NCBI RefSeq assembly: GCF_003044935.1
Contig: NZ_POXP01000001.1
Coordinates: 930,001-994,000, forward strand
DNA: 64,000 nt
From: Neisseria subflava
GTDB lineage: Bacteria > Pseudomonadota > Gammaproteobacteria > Burkholderiales > Neisseriaceae
Direction of reading: 5' to 3'
Each line of letters starts with the position of its first letter. Position 1 is the first letter of the stretch. Both the position numbers and the translations under genes were made by a program. This document shows, one piece after another, positions 45,645 through 56,297 of the stretch. The notes beneath the pieces were generated by a model. It was not told the origin of the DNA. It searched no databases and saw only the letters and a program-made list of their open reading frames with translations.

Positions 45645-47081
45645 ATGTCAAACATCCAAACCAAACTTAAAACCATCGTTTTTACAGCCATCAGCACAGC
45701 CATCTTGTCCGCATGCGGTGGTGGCGGAGGCGGCGGTTCATCTGCTTTAAGCACCGGCGCGACTCCTACCAATAATACCGGCAACTCTGCTGGCAATAAT
45801 GGCAATCCTGCCAACAACAGCAATGCCAACAATCAAAAAGAGCCGTCTACTACGCTCACCAACAGTGCCGACAACCTCGCCAAACTGACCGATGAAGCTC
45901 CAATCGATCCGGCCAACGTTACCCAGCCTTTGCACACACATTTCATATCTTCCAAAGGTGCACAACAATCCAATCCTAACGTCCAAATCCGCAAAGATGC
46001 CGCAGGCAAAATGTTCCAAACAGACAATCAAGACCGCAACCAAAATGGTCTGATCAGTTCTATTGACTTTAACAGCAATGATGAAGTCAAAATGGACGGC
46101 GTTGTGTTATTTAACAAGACCACTGATGGCAACGCAACCCAACCTACATGGACAAGCTACGCTTCTGTTATTGCCAAAGTATATTCAAAAGGCAATACTC
46201 AAACTGATGTCAGCGAACAAACAGGCAAAGAGAAAAATACCGAATTCGCATATGGTAAATCAACTTTGGATGAACGTATTGTTGAACTTTATAAGAAGTT
46301 AGAAGCTGAAAAAGAAAATCTAAAAAAAGAACAAAACTCAGAGTCTGGTCAAGTTGATCATGACAAAATAAAGGAAATTAAAGCTAAAATTGAAGAATTA
46401 GACTCTTTATACCAAAAAAATCTGCAACATCGTACTGGTCTGGCAACCTTTAATAAAATTGACAGCGATAAGTTAGCCTACTTCCGCACTGATAAAAATG
46501 GCTTAGTCTTCGATAAACAATTCGATGGCGTTTATGTTATCAACTTTGATGACGGCACCAAAATTGTGTTGCATGATCCTTCCGCAGCCGGCTGGACATA
46601 TCAAACCTTCGCGCATTACACCGACCCTAAAGGACATGTATACCAAGGCTACCAAAGCTTGGGTGATGAGACTGTCTTCACTACCCTGCCTGCAAAAGGT
46701 ACAGCCACCTACAAAGGTATTTCCACTGCCTATGTGGTTACCGACAAGAACAATCGTCAGTTGACTTCCAATGTCATGGCTATCGTTGATTTCGGCCTCA
46801 AAGGTGTCCGTTTTGAAACGTCAAACTCACACTTCCATACTTTGGAAAATGGTAAGCGCGTATCCCAAGCAGATAAAAACTACGATTTCAAAGGTACGGC
46901 AAGCTGGAAAGACGGCAACCTCTTCTCCGGTAAAGTCAGCACGGCTGATGACAAATTAAGCGGCAACCTGAACGGCAAATTCTACGGCCCCAATGCTGCA
47001 GAAATTGGCGGCACTTACGGCTTGAAAAACAAAGATGCAACCGAACACTTAATCGGTGGCTATGGCGCGAAACGTCAATAA
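45645..47081 (+). CDS. TbpB-like surface lipoprotein, probable Slam substrate
   Basis: The 478-residue protein has lipobox LSAC (Cys24) followed by seven glycines, then a low-complexity Asn/Gly/Ser/Thr stretch to about residue 70. A charged coiled-coil segment at about 207-262 (RIVELYKKLEAEKENLKKEQ and on) interrupts it. The C-terminal part, with GTASWKDGNLFSGKVSTADD, LNGKFYGPNAAEIGGTYGL and a final IGGYGAKRQ, matches the eight-stranded barrel of TbpB, fHbp, NHBA and related lipoproteins carried to the cell surface by Slam proteins. The ligand is not readable. No Slam or TonB receptor gene adjoins it. Confidence 0.85.
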   Translation: MSNIQTKLKTIVFTAISTAILSACGGGGGGGSSALSTGATPTNNTGNSAGNNGNPANNSNANNQKEPSTTLTNSADNLAKLTDEAPIDPANVTQPLHTHFISSKGAQQSNPNVQIRKDAAGKMFQTDNQDRNQNGLISSIDFNSNDEVKMDGVVLFNKTTDGNATQPTWTSYASVIAKVYSKGNTQTDVSEQTGKEKNTEFAYGKSTLDERIVELYKKLEAEKENLKKEQNSESGQVDHDKIKEIKAKIEELDSLYQKNLQHRTGLATFNKIDSDKLAYFRTDKNGLVFDKQFDGVYVINFDDGTKIVLHDPSAAGWTYQTFAHYTDPKGHVYQGYQSLGDETVFTTLPAKGTATYKGISTAYVVTDKNNRQLTSNVMAIVDFGLKGVRFETSNSHFHTLENGKRVSQADKNYDFKGTASWKDGNLFSGKVSTADDKLSGNLNGKFYGPNAAEIGGTYGLKNKDATEHLIGGYGAKRQ

Positions 47082-47091
47082 ACCTGCCTAA

Positions 47092-47127
47092 ACAAAAGGC
47101 CGTCTGAATTTTCAGACGGCCTTTTGT
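47092..47127. terminator. Bidirectional DUS terminator
   Basis: 17-bp arms (47092-47108 with 47111-47127) and a 2-nt loop lie between the lipoprotein gene and convergent thyA. Confidence 0.85.
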
Positions 47128-47140
47128 TTTTTAACTTGAA

Positions 47141-47935
47141 TTACACCGATACGGCTGCTTTGATGTGCGGATGCGGATCGTAGCCTTCCAATTCAAAGTC
47201 TTCAAATTTGAAGGCAAACAAGTCTTTGACTTCAGGGTTGATTTTCATGGTCGGTAGTTTTCGGAAATCGCGGCTTAATTGCAGTTGGGCCTGCTCGATA
47301 TGGTTGCTATACAAATGCGCATCGCCAAACGTATGGATAAACTCACCTGCTTCCAGTCCGCATACTTGGGCCATCATCATGGTCAACAATGCGTAGCTGG
47401 CGATGTTGAACGGTACGCCAAGGAAAATATCGGCGCTGCGTTGGTAAAGCTGGCAAGACAGTTTGCCGTTGGCAACGTAAAACTGAAACAGAGCGTGGCA
47501 AGGCGGCAAAGCCATTTCATCGACCAAAGCCGGATTCCATGCCGATACAATCAGACGGCGCGAGTCGGGATTTTTTTTGATTTGTTCCACCACATTGGCA
47601 ATTTGGTCGATATGGCGGCCGTCGGGCGCGGGCCAGCTGCGCCATTGGTAGCCGTAAACCGGGCCTAAATCGCCGTTTTCGTCCGCCCATTCGTCCCAAA
47701 TGGAAACGTTGTTGTCTTTCAGGTATTTGATGTTGGTATCGCCTTTAAGAAACCAAAGCAGCTCATGAATAATCGAGAGCAGATGCAGTTTTTTGGTGGT
47801 CAATAGCGGAAAGCCTTCACTCAAATCAAAACGCATTTGGTAGCCGAATACAGAACGCGTGCCGGTGCCGGTACGGTCGGATTTGTCGATACCATTGTCG
47901 AGAACATGGCGCATAAGGTCGTGATAGGCTTTCAT
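47141..47935 (-). CDS. thyA: Thymidylate synthase
   Basis: The 264-residue enzyme methylates dUMP to dTMP with methylene-tetrahydrofolate. The start at 47935 gives [15 protein letters not shown]; the longer frame reads through a [22 protein letters not shown], the catalytic cysteine region [33 protein letters not shown] and [11 protein letters not shown] are conserved. The length equals E. coli ThyA. Dihydrofolate reductase is not adjacent. Single gene. Confidence 0.98.
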   Translation of the reverse strand: MKAYHDLMRHVLDNGIDKSDRTGTGTRSVFGYQMRFDLSEGFPLLTTKKLHLLSIIHELLWFLKGDTNIKYLKDNNVSIWDEWADENGDLGPVYGYQWRSWPAPDGRHIDQIANVVEQIKKNPDSRRLIVSAWNPALVDEMALPPCHALFQFYVANGKLSCQLYQRSADIFLGVPFNIASYALLTMMMAQVCGLEAGEFIHTFGDAHLYSNHIEQAQLQLSRDFRKLPTMKINPEVKDLFAFKFEDFELEGYDPHPHIKAAVSV

Positions 47936-49684
<1,749 letters not shown>

Positions 49685-49706
49685 AGGCTACATCAACGCA
49701 AATCAT

Positions 49707-49732
49707 AAGGCCGTCTGTTTTCAGACGGCCTT
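49707..49732. terminator. Bidirectional terminator with one decayed DUS arm
   Basis: The 11-bp arms AAGGCCGTCTG/CAGACGGCCTT close a TTTT loop; the left copy lacks the terminal AA of the uptake core. T-runs follow, serving convergent gdhA and recG. Confidence 0.8.
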
Positions 49733-49750
49733 TTTCTTTTCCTGCAAATT

Positions 49751-51790
49751 TTATACGCCCAAATAACCTTCCCTGCTGGAAAGCCATCTTGCCAAATGCG
49801 CTTCGACGATTTCAGGGTTTTGTTCAATCAGCAAAGGGGCGATTTCGCGCGCCTGTTCCAAGAGATGCAGGTCTTCTTCAAGGTTGGCGAAGCGCAGCAT
49901 GGGGACGCCGCTTTGGCGCGCGCCGAGAAATTCGCCGGGGCCGCGGATGTTGAGGTCTTGGCGGGCGATTTCGAAGCCGTCGGTGTGTTCGTAGATGACT
50001 TTCAGCCGCGCCTTGGCAAGTTCGCTCAAGGGTTCTGCAAACAGAAGGACGCACACGCTTTCTGCCGCGCCGCGCCCTACCCGTCCGCGTAATTGATGCA
50101 GCTGCGCCAAGCCCATGCGCTCGGCGTGTTCGATCACCATCAGGGCGGCGTTGGGCACATCTACGCCGACTTCGATGACGGTGGTGGCGACCAAGACGTT
50201 CAGACGGCCTGCGGCAAATTCCGCCATGACTTCGGCTTTTTCGGCGGCCTTCATGCGCCCGTGTACTAAGCCGATGCTGAGTTCGGGCAAGGCCGTCTGA
50301 AGCTGCTCGAGGGTTTCGGTGGCGGTTTGCAGTTGCAGGGTTTCGCTCTCTTCAATCAACGGACAAACCCAGTATGCCTGCTGCCCTTTGCGACAAATAT
50401 TAAGGACGAAGCCCTCGACTTCAGCGCGGCGGACGTTGTTGACGAGGCGAGTTTTAATCGGCGTACGTCCTGGCGGCAATTCGTTGATGACGGATACGTC
50501 CAAGTCGGCGAAGAAACTCATGGCAAGTGTGCGCGGGATGGGCGTGGCGGACATCATCAACTGGTGGACGTCGCGCCCTTTGTTTTTGAGGGCGAGGCGT
50601 TGGGCGACGCCGAAGCGGTGCTGTTCGTCCACAATCACCAAGCCCAGATTTTGGAACTCGACGTCGTCTGAAAACAGGGCATGCGTACCGACGGCAATTT
50701 TGACAGAGCCGTCAGCCAGTTTGGCTTTAGCTTCGTCTTTGGCTTTTTTGCGCTGGCTACCGGAGAGCCAAACGACTTCGAGTCCTAACGGCTCAAGCCA
50801 TTGTTTGAACTTGATGAAGTGCTGTTCTGCAAGGATTTCGGTTGGTGCCATTACAGCCACCTGCGCGCCAGATTCAATGGCGGTCAGCGCGGACAAAGCA
50901 GCAACAATGGTTTTGCCGCTGCCGACATCGCCTTGCAGCAGGCGGTGCATGGGGTGGGTTTGCGCCATATCGCGGCAGATTTCGGAAACAACTTTTTCTT
51001 GCGCATCGGTCAGGGCAAACGGCAAGGCGTTGCGCAGGGCTTGAGTCAATGTGCCGTCGCCGCCCAATGCTGTGGCCGAGCCGCTGACACGCTTCTGCCG
51101 CGCCAAGCGCATGGAAAGCTGTTGCGCCAAAAGTTCGTCAAATTTGAGCCGTTGCCATGCAGGCAGCGTGCCGTCTGAAAGTTGATGAATAGTGAAACTC
51201 GGCGGCGGTGAATGCAAAAGGCGCAGGCTTTCGGCGAGGTGCGGCAATTTCAGACGACCTAATAAAGTATCGGGGAGCGTGTCGTGCAACGGCGTAACGT
51301 CCAAGGCCGTCTGAATAATACGGCGCAAAGTAGGTTGGTTTAAACCATTTACGGTCGGATAAATCGGTGTGAGGCTTTCCGCTAAACCGATGTTTTCAGC
51401 ATCACGGATTTTGGGATGAATCATCTCGTCGCCGTGAAACCCATGCTTAATTTCGCCCACGGCGCGGATGCGCTTGCCGACCGCCATCTGTTTCTGGTTG
51501 CTGGCGTAAAAGTGGATGAAGCGCAGAAAAAGGATGCTGCCGGAACCATCGGCGATTTGAACAATCAGCTGTTTGCGCGGTTTAAATGTCACTTCCTGAT
51601 GAATGACTTCGCCCTCGACCTGACACGGCACCCCGATCGGTGCATCCTTAATCGGCATAATGTGCGTCTCGTCCTCGTAACGCAGCGGCAGGTGCAACAC
51701 CAAATCCCATGCAGTATGGAGGTTGAGCTTGTCGAGCTTCTTGGCAGAAACATCAGTAATTTTGAGCTGTTTTTGGGTTTCGGGCGTCAT
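49751..51790 (-). CDS. recG: ATP-dependent DNA helicase RecG
   Basis: The 679-residue branched-DNA helicase processes forks and Holliday junctions. The start at 51790 gives MTPETQKQLKITDVS; the frame extends to 51940 through a DUS. Helicase motifs: LLQGDVGSGKTIVA (I), VAVMAPTEILAEQH (Ia), VIVDEQHRFGV (II), MMSATPIPRTL (III), ATTVIEVGVDVPNA (V) and HQLRGRVGRG (VI). The N-terminal OB-fold wedge domain is intact. Several DUS copies, including AGGTCGTCTGAA near 51250, lie inside. Confidence 0.97.
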   Translation of the reverse strand: MTPETQKQLKITDVSAKKLDKLNLHTAWDLVLHLPLRYEDETHIMPIKDAPIGVPCQVEGEVIHQEVTFKPRKQLIVQIADGSGSILFLRFIHFYASNQKQMAVGKRIRAVGEIKHGFHGDEMIHPKIRDAENIGLAESLTPIYPTVNGLNQPTLRRIIQTALDVTPLHDTLPDTLLGRLKLPHLAESLRLLHSPPPSFTIHQLSDGTLPAWQRLKFDELLAQQLSMRLARQKRVSGSATALGGDGTLTQALRNALPFALTDAQEKVVSEICRDMAQTHPMHRLLQGDVGSGKTIVAALSALTAIESGAQVAVMAPTEILAEQHFIKFKQWLEPLGLEVVWLSGSQRKKAKDEAKAKLADGSVKIAVGTHALFSDDVEFQNLGLVIVDEQHRFGVAQRLALKNKGRDVHQLMMSATPIPRTLAMSFFADLDVSVINELPPGRTPIKTRLVNNVRRAEVEGFVLNICRKGQQAYWVCPLIEESETLQLQTATETLEQLQTALPELSIGLVHGRMKAAEKAEVMAEFAAGRLNVLVATTVIEVGVDVPNAALMVIEHAERMGLAQLHQLRGRVGRGAAESVCVLLFAEPLSELAKARLKVIYEHTDGFEIARQDLNIRGPGEFLGARQSGVPMLRFANLEEDLHLLEQAREIAPLLIEQNPEIVEAHLARWLSSREGYLGV

Positions 51791-51836
51791 CTTAAAAGGC
51801 AGCTGATTTAAAGTTTGCTGTATTTTATCCGAAAAC

Positions 51837-51872
51837 AAAAAGGCCGTCTGAACGCAATGTTTCAGACGGCCT
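51837..51872 (-). repeat. DUS hairpin, copy 1 of a pair flanking the TonB receptor gene
   Basis: This 36-bp element matches 55292-55327 at 35 of 36 bases, including the loop CGCAATG. It lies between the receptor stop and the recG start. Confidence 0.85.
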
Positions 51873-52039
51873 TCAAAGCTGAATACTTGAAACAAATGAA
51901 TATTTGAAAATACGCCGGCTATCGAATCAACTTCAGCCATTGTTAGGAAACAGCTTTCAAAAAAGAAGGATATTCAACCCATACTTTTATCAGGAATTTA
52001 GCCAATAATGTTTACATACCAAATAATGATCCATTCACT

Positions 52040-55000
52040 CTAAAAATGCCAATCCAATTTCAATTTGACTGTCCGCGGTTCGCCATAGAAATTGTTTTGA
52101 CCTCGCGTACGGTTGTAGTTGTTTTCAAAATACGTCCTGTCAGCCAGGTTCGTTCCTATCAGGCTGATTCTGCCGTGTTTGTGGAAGTCATATTGAACAA
52201 AGCCATCTATAAGTCCGTAGCCTCCTTGGCGAATATTGTAAAGGCTACTTGTGCGACTTTGCGCGGATATTCCGCCACCCAAGGTCAATTTAGTTTGAGG
52301 CAAGCGGTAGCTTGTACCGAGGCGGAACATATGTACCGGCGTGAAGTTACTGAAGTTATACGGGTCGGCAGTCGTATTTTTCTCCAACCGCTCCGCATTG
52401 ACTTCTGCAGCATTTTTATACTTACTTTTGTTATATGTGTAGCCAACAAAAATACGCCAGTTTTCCGACAATTCGCCAGCCAATTCAAGTTCTGCACCGC
52501 TACTCTTAACTTTACCCACAGGCTTAGCGATGGTTTGGAATGAACCTCCGTTACGACTAGTATCGGGAACAAATCCGAAATCGACAACGGTACGGTTTTT
52601 CTGCTGTAAGACAAACAAGGCAAGCGAAGCATTCAGACGGCCTTGCAAGAACGACCCTTTCCAACCTATTTCATAGTTAGTCCCGATGAGTGGTGGAAGA
52701 ACGGATTTGCTGGTTACATCAACGTTATCCTGTTGTTTAAAAATCTTAGTATAGCTGGCATACAGGCTTTGTTGCGGTGTCAGGTCGTAGGTAATGCCGG
52801 CATATGGCGTGAACCTATGACTTTGCATTTTTGAGGTGTAGTGTTCTTTGTCGATTTTGTTACTGCTCTCAGTTTGGAATGCCGTAGCAGGCTGGCCGTA
52901 GCGTACAGGCATTTCTTTGGCTTGTGTGGTTTCATAACGCGTATAGTGTATACCGCCCAAGAGATGTAGGCGGTTGGTTGCATTAAAGCGGGTACTGAAA
53001 GTCAAAGAATGTGTTTTATTCGTGTTAAGGTATTTCGAATAATTGTATAACGCCGGAACATGATCATCTGCAACCTGAACAGTTTTCCACAGCGGCGTTT
53101 TCAGATATTGGTTTGCCCATTTCAAATTTCCCTCTTCATCCCGCTCCTGTATTTTGTTTCCATTTGCATCCAATTCGTAAACAGGATCTTGCACCATTAC
53201 GCGCTCACCATTGTCGTTGACTGTCCAGACAGGCTTGCCCTCCGCATCCAAACGGGGAGTATATTTGGTAACATGCGCGCCACTGCATTCCGGCACATAG
53301 ATCTTGTTATTACCTTTTTCGTTATAAATATGCCAATCTGGTTCGACAATGCCTTTTTCTAAAGGATTACGCTCCGGACCATCGGGATGAATGCCGCAAC
53401 TGCCTGCACCCGCATAACCTTGAGGACGGACAAAATAACGGTTTTGATATATTTCCGTATAGGCAGAACGGATTTTTTCATTGTTATACGTATAACCGAC
53501 AAAGAAATCATGTTCACGCCCAAGCAGGCGGTAGTTACCTGTCAGATCCAGCTTAAAGCCCCATTGCACATCGTGTTTGGTATAGTGCAACGGCATGAAG
53601 TTGTAACGGCGGTTATATGTGTGGCGAAGATTGTATGCTGAGTCGTATAGACGGTTGGGAAACAGGCCTTCTGCATTGTTAATAATGCCTTGCTTTGCAA
53701 GCTCCTTATCAACAAACTCTTTTTTATCTACTTCTACACCCGGATCCTGCCAGTCGTTGCACAGGAAATCCAAACCAATGTCCTGCATACATTGATCAAA
53801 ACCTGCCCGACGTGCTGCCGCCCTTTGGGAGCGATATTGTTCAAAAGCAGATGCATCGAAATGATGGGCAACGTAATCTGCTTTTTTCTCTTCATATGTT
53901 TTAGTGACGCCATCACGATATTCTTTTAATTTTGCCAACGCCTTGTCTTTAGGCTCAAAAGGAATAACCTCCCCCTTTTCAGTTAGGAAACCCGTAGCCT
54001 CAGATGCTGAAATACCTGCCGCGTGTTCGTTTTTCAGAAAAAATTGTCCGACTTTGGCATCTGAATCATTACGCGTATAAGAAATTTCGGCATTGAGTTG
54101 CCATCCATTGTCAAAGACATGTTTGAAACCGGAAAAAATATTGTATTTATCAGCATTCAGGCGTGACCATGAGGTTTCACCCAAATAAGTTTTACGTGGC
54201 AATTTCAAAGGATTGTTACAGGCTGGACTGGAGCTAAAGGCCGCAGTTTTTTGATCCTCACAAGGTAAAATTACGCCGGCAAAATCGGGAATGTCTTTAT
54301 TTTTCTGATAAGTACCCCCCAAAGTCAGCATACTGTTATCACTCAAATCCGTATCGATCACGCCATAAACCATGTCTTTCTTGTTCCATACACCCTCTTT
54401 AAAAGAACGGTGGTCCTCATGAACACCAACCAGCCTACCGCGTACCGTATGTTCATTATTCAAGCTTCCAGATACATCCAAAGCCAAACGCTTGCTGCCC
54501 CTATGGTCAGTACTGATTTCACCTGTATGCTTAAACAGAGCTGTTGGCCGCTTACGGATTAAATTAATGGTTCCACCTGGTTCAGAATTAGACTGAGTAA
54601 GACCGGTTGCACCTCTGACAACCTCAATGTGATCATAAACAGCAAGGTCTGTACTGGGTGAGACATCGATTTTTGCCGTATAGCCCGAACGTCCAGACAC
54701 ATTAGTGGTAATACCGTCTTCACCAATCTGATCAACATAGAAACCGCGAGACAAAAAACGAGTTTGTAGGCCCGAATCGCGAACCACGTTGATTCCCGTA
54801 GTGTTTTTCATTGCATCTTCTAAAGAATATATTGCTTTATCATCTAGCTGCCGACGCGTCATTACGCTCACCGACTGCGGCGTATCCTTGCCTGAAATAC
54901 TCAATCCAGTCGCCGTTGCCATCGTTCCGATTGTATAAGACTGACTGCGCTCGGTATTCCTTTGTGCCTGCCGTTTGCCACTGACCTTGACCGTATCCAT

Positions 55001-55102
55001 ATCTACATGTTCAACTTCTTGATGTCCTGTATCTGCAAAAACAGTTTGGCAAGGCAGTACTAATAACAAACAAATTGTTTTCATTTGAAAATCAGGTTTC
55101 AC
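52040..55102 (-). CDS. TonB-dependent siderophore receptor, unusually long
   Basis: The 1,020-residue outer-membrane receptor appears to start at GTG 55102, which has AAGGAAA upstream; the ATG at 55084 has none. The signal peptide ends VFA-DTGHQ. The plug has DTPQSVSVMTRRQLDD, NTTGINVVRDSG and VEVVRGATGLTQSNSEPGGTINLIRK-type elements, as in FhuE/FpvA receptors; the chain ends KLKLDWHF. Residues about 400-520 and 600-690 carry long hydrophilic insertions with paired cysteines (FDQCMQDIGLDFLC; SCGIHP and PECSGAH) that would form large outer loops. The ligand is unknown; meningococcal TdfG-like receptors are a possible match. Confidence 0.85.
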   Translation of the reverse strand: MKPDFQMKTICLLLVLPCQTVFADTGHQEVEHVDMDTVKVSGKRQAQRNTERSQSYTIGTMATATGLSISGKDTPQSVSVMTRRQLDDKAIYSLEDAMKNTTGINVVRDSGLQTRFLSRGFYVDQIGEDGITTNVSGRSGYTAKIDVSPSTDLAVYDHIEVVRGATGLTQSNSEPGGTINLIRKRPTALFKHTGEISTDHRGSKRLALDVSGSLNNEHTVRGRLVGVHEDHRSFKEGVWNKKDMVYGVIDTDLSDNSMLTLGGTYQKNKDIPDFAGVILPCEDQKTAAFSSSPACNNPLKLPRKTYLGETSWSRLNADKYNIFSGFKHVFDNGWQLNAEISYTRNDSDAKVGQFFLKNEHAAGISASEATGFLTEKGEVIPFEPKDKALAKLKEYRDGVTKTYEEKKADYVAHHFDASAFEQYRSQRAAARRAGFDQCMQDIGLDFLCNDWQDPGVEVDKKEFVDKELAKQGIINNAEGLFPNRLYDSAYNLRHTYNRRYNFMPLHYTKHDVQWGFKLDLTGNYRLLGREHDFFVGYTYNNEKIRSAYTEIYQNRYFVRPQGYAGAGSCGIHPDGPERNPLEKGIVEPDWHIYNEKGNNKIYVPECSGAHVTKYTPRLDAEGKPVWTVNDNGERVMVQDPVYELDANGNKIQERDEEGNLKWANQYLKTPLWKTVQVADDHVPALYNYSKYLNTNKTHSLTFSTRFNATNRLHLLGGIHYTRYETTQAKEMPVRYGQPATAFQTESSNKIDKEHYTSKMQSHRFTPYAGITYDLTPQQSLYASYTKIFKQQDNVDVTSKSVLPPLIGTNYEIGWKGSFLQGRLNASLALFVLQQKNRTVVDFGFVPDTSRNGGSFQTIAKPVGKVKSSGAELELAGELSENWRIFVGYTYNKSKYKNAAEVNAERLEKNTTADPYNFSNFTPVHMFRLGTSYRLPQTKLTLGGGISAQSRTSSLYNIRQGGYGLIDGFVQYDFHKHGRISLIGTNLADRTYFENNYNRTRGQNNFYGEPRTVKLKLDWHF

Positions 55103-55202
55103 AACTATTTCCTTAATTAATAGAATCTACTTACCTACTTGATAAAAATTATAATTTATTAATTTTAAATGATATTTAATCTATAAAATTAAAATATAAT
55201 AG

Positions 55203-55223
55203 TAATGATAGGCGTAATCATTA
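55203..55223. promoter_or_regulatory. Fur-box-like inverted repeat upstream of the TonB receptor gene
   Basis: Perfect 7-bp arms TAATGAT and ATCATTA with a 7-nt centre lie 101 bp before the GTG start, with TATAAT-like AT-rich sequence nearby on the minus strand. It resembles the arms of a Fur box but with a wider centre. Confidence 0.5.
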
Positions 55224-55291
55224 TATACCTGATGCATTAATATATGAACTTTTTGTTATAGATTTTTTCTTATATCCTGATTTTTAGATAA

Positions 55292-55327
55292 AAAAAGGCC
55301 GTCTGAACGCAATGTTTCAGACAGCCT
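55292..55327 (-). repeat. DUS hairpin, copy 2 of the pair, after secB
   Basis: This 36-bp copy of 51837-51872 has one changed base in its right DUS. It lies 19 bp after the secB stop and can act as its terminator. Confidence 0.85.
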
Positions 55328-55346
55328 CAATTTAGGTATAACGCGA

Positions 55347-55781
55347 TTAAGCGTTAGCTTCCTGTTGTTGTTGGTAAATGGCTTCGAAGTTGATCGGGGC
55401 AAGCAGTACAGGCGGGAAGCCTGCGCGGGTTACGCTGTTGGAAATGGCTTCGCGTGCGTAAGGGAACAGGATGTTCGGACAAGCAACGCCCAGCAGCAGT
55501 TGTACGTCTTCTTCAGGAATGTTTTCCAAACGGAAGATGCCGCTTTGGGTAACTTCGTTCAAGAACATGGTGCGCTCTTCGTTCAGTTTGGCAGTCACGG
55601 TAACGGTAACGTCAACGCTGTAGAAACCGTCTTCCAGTTTGGTGTTGCCGGTAGAAACGCGCATATCGACTTCAGGCTCGCCTTGTTCCAAGAAGATTTG
55701 TGGTGCGTGAGGCACTTCCAAAGACAAGTCTTTTACATACAGACGCTCAACGCTGAATACGGGTTGCAATTCTTCGCTCAT
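55347..55781 (-). CDS. secB: Protein-export chaperone SecB
   Basis: The 144-residue tetrameric chaperone keeps preproteins unfolded and hands them to Sec[53 protein letters not shown] and the short C-terminal SecA-binding tail are characteristic. TTAGGAAAA precedes the ATG. grxC lies immediately upstream on the same strand (21 bp), the grxC-secB pairing seen in many proteobacteria, indicating one transcript. Confidence 0.97.
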   Translation of the reverse strand: MSEELQPVFSVERLYVKDLSLEVPHAPQIFLEQGEPEVDMRVSTGNTKLEDGFYSVDVTVTVTAKLNEERTMFLNEVTQSGIFRLENIPEEDVQLLLGVACPNILFPYAREAISNSVTRAGFPPVLLAPINFEAIYQQQQEANA

Positions 55782-55802
55782 TTTATTTTCCTAAGTTAAG
55801 GG

Positions 55803-56060
55803 TTAAGGATTCAGTAATTCGTCCAACTTGCCTTCCTGCTGCAAGCGGTACAAATCGGTAAAGCCACCGACATGGGTGTCGCCGATAAAAATCTGCGGCA
55901 CGCTGCGCTGGCCGGAAAGCTGCTGCATTTCGGCAAAAACTTCCGGATTGCCGTCGATGCGGATTTCGTTGATTTCTTTCACACCCACCGCCTGCAACAG
56001 CCTTTTCGCCATGGTGCAGTACGGGCAATATGGACCGGTATAAACAGTAACGGTTTGCAT
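55803..56060 (-). CDS. grxC: Glutaredoxin 3
   Basis: The 85-residue protein starts MQTVTVYTGPYCPYCTMAKRLL with GGAAG upstream. The dithiol active site C12-P-Y-C15, the SVPQIFIGDTHVGGFTDL segment (cis-proline and GG) and the length match Grx3. It reduces protein disulfides and glutathionylated proteins with glutathione, supplied by gshB in the same window. secB follows 21 bp downstream. Confidence 0.96.
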   Translation of the reverse strand: MQTVTVYTGPYCPYCTMAKRLLQAVGVKEINEIRIDGNPEVFAEMQQLSGQRSVPQIFIGDTHVGGFTDLYRLQQEGKLDELLNP

Positions 56061-56297
56061 GATTTCTTCCAAAATACCAATGTTCATGACTATATGGGCA
56101 TAGGTGCTATTTTACAAGTATTCCCGCCGTACGGTTGTAAAAAACATTCAGACGGCCTCTTGGCCATAAACATTTGTGCAGATGCGGAAAAACCATAATT
56201 AAAGTATGATAAGCGCTTTCGCAGAATGACTTTTGCCATTTGTTTTTTGGAGAAGAACACATCGCAAAAGTTTTTCTATTCAAAATCAGGTATCCCC

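Noticed and set aside
45715-45737. Poly-glycine coding tract of the TbpB-like lipoprotein as a phase-variable repeat
   Set aside because: The glycine codons are mixed (GGT, GGC, GGA), so there is no homopolymer or tandem repeat to slip.
51791-51940. Longer RecG N-terminus
   Set aside because: It would run through the 51837-51872 hairpin; the start at 51790 gives the usual 679-residue protein.
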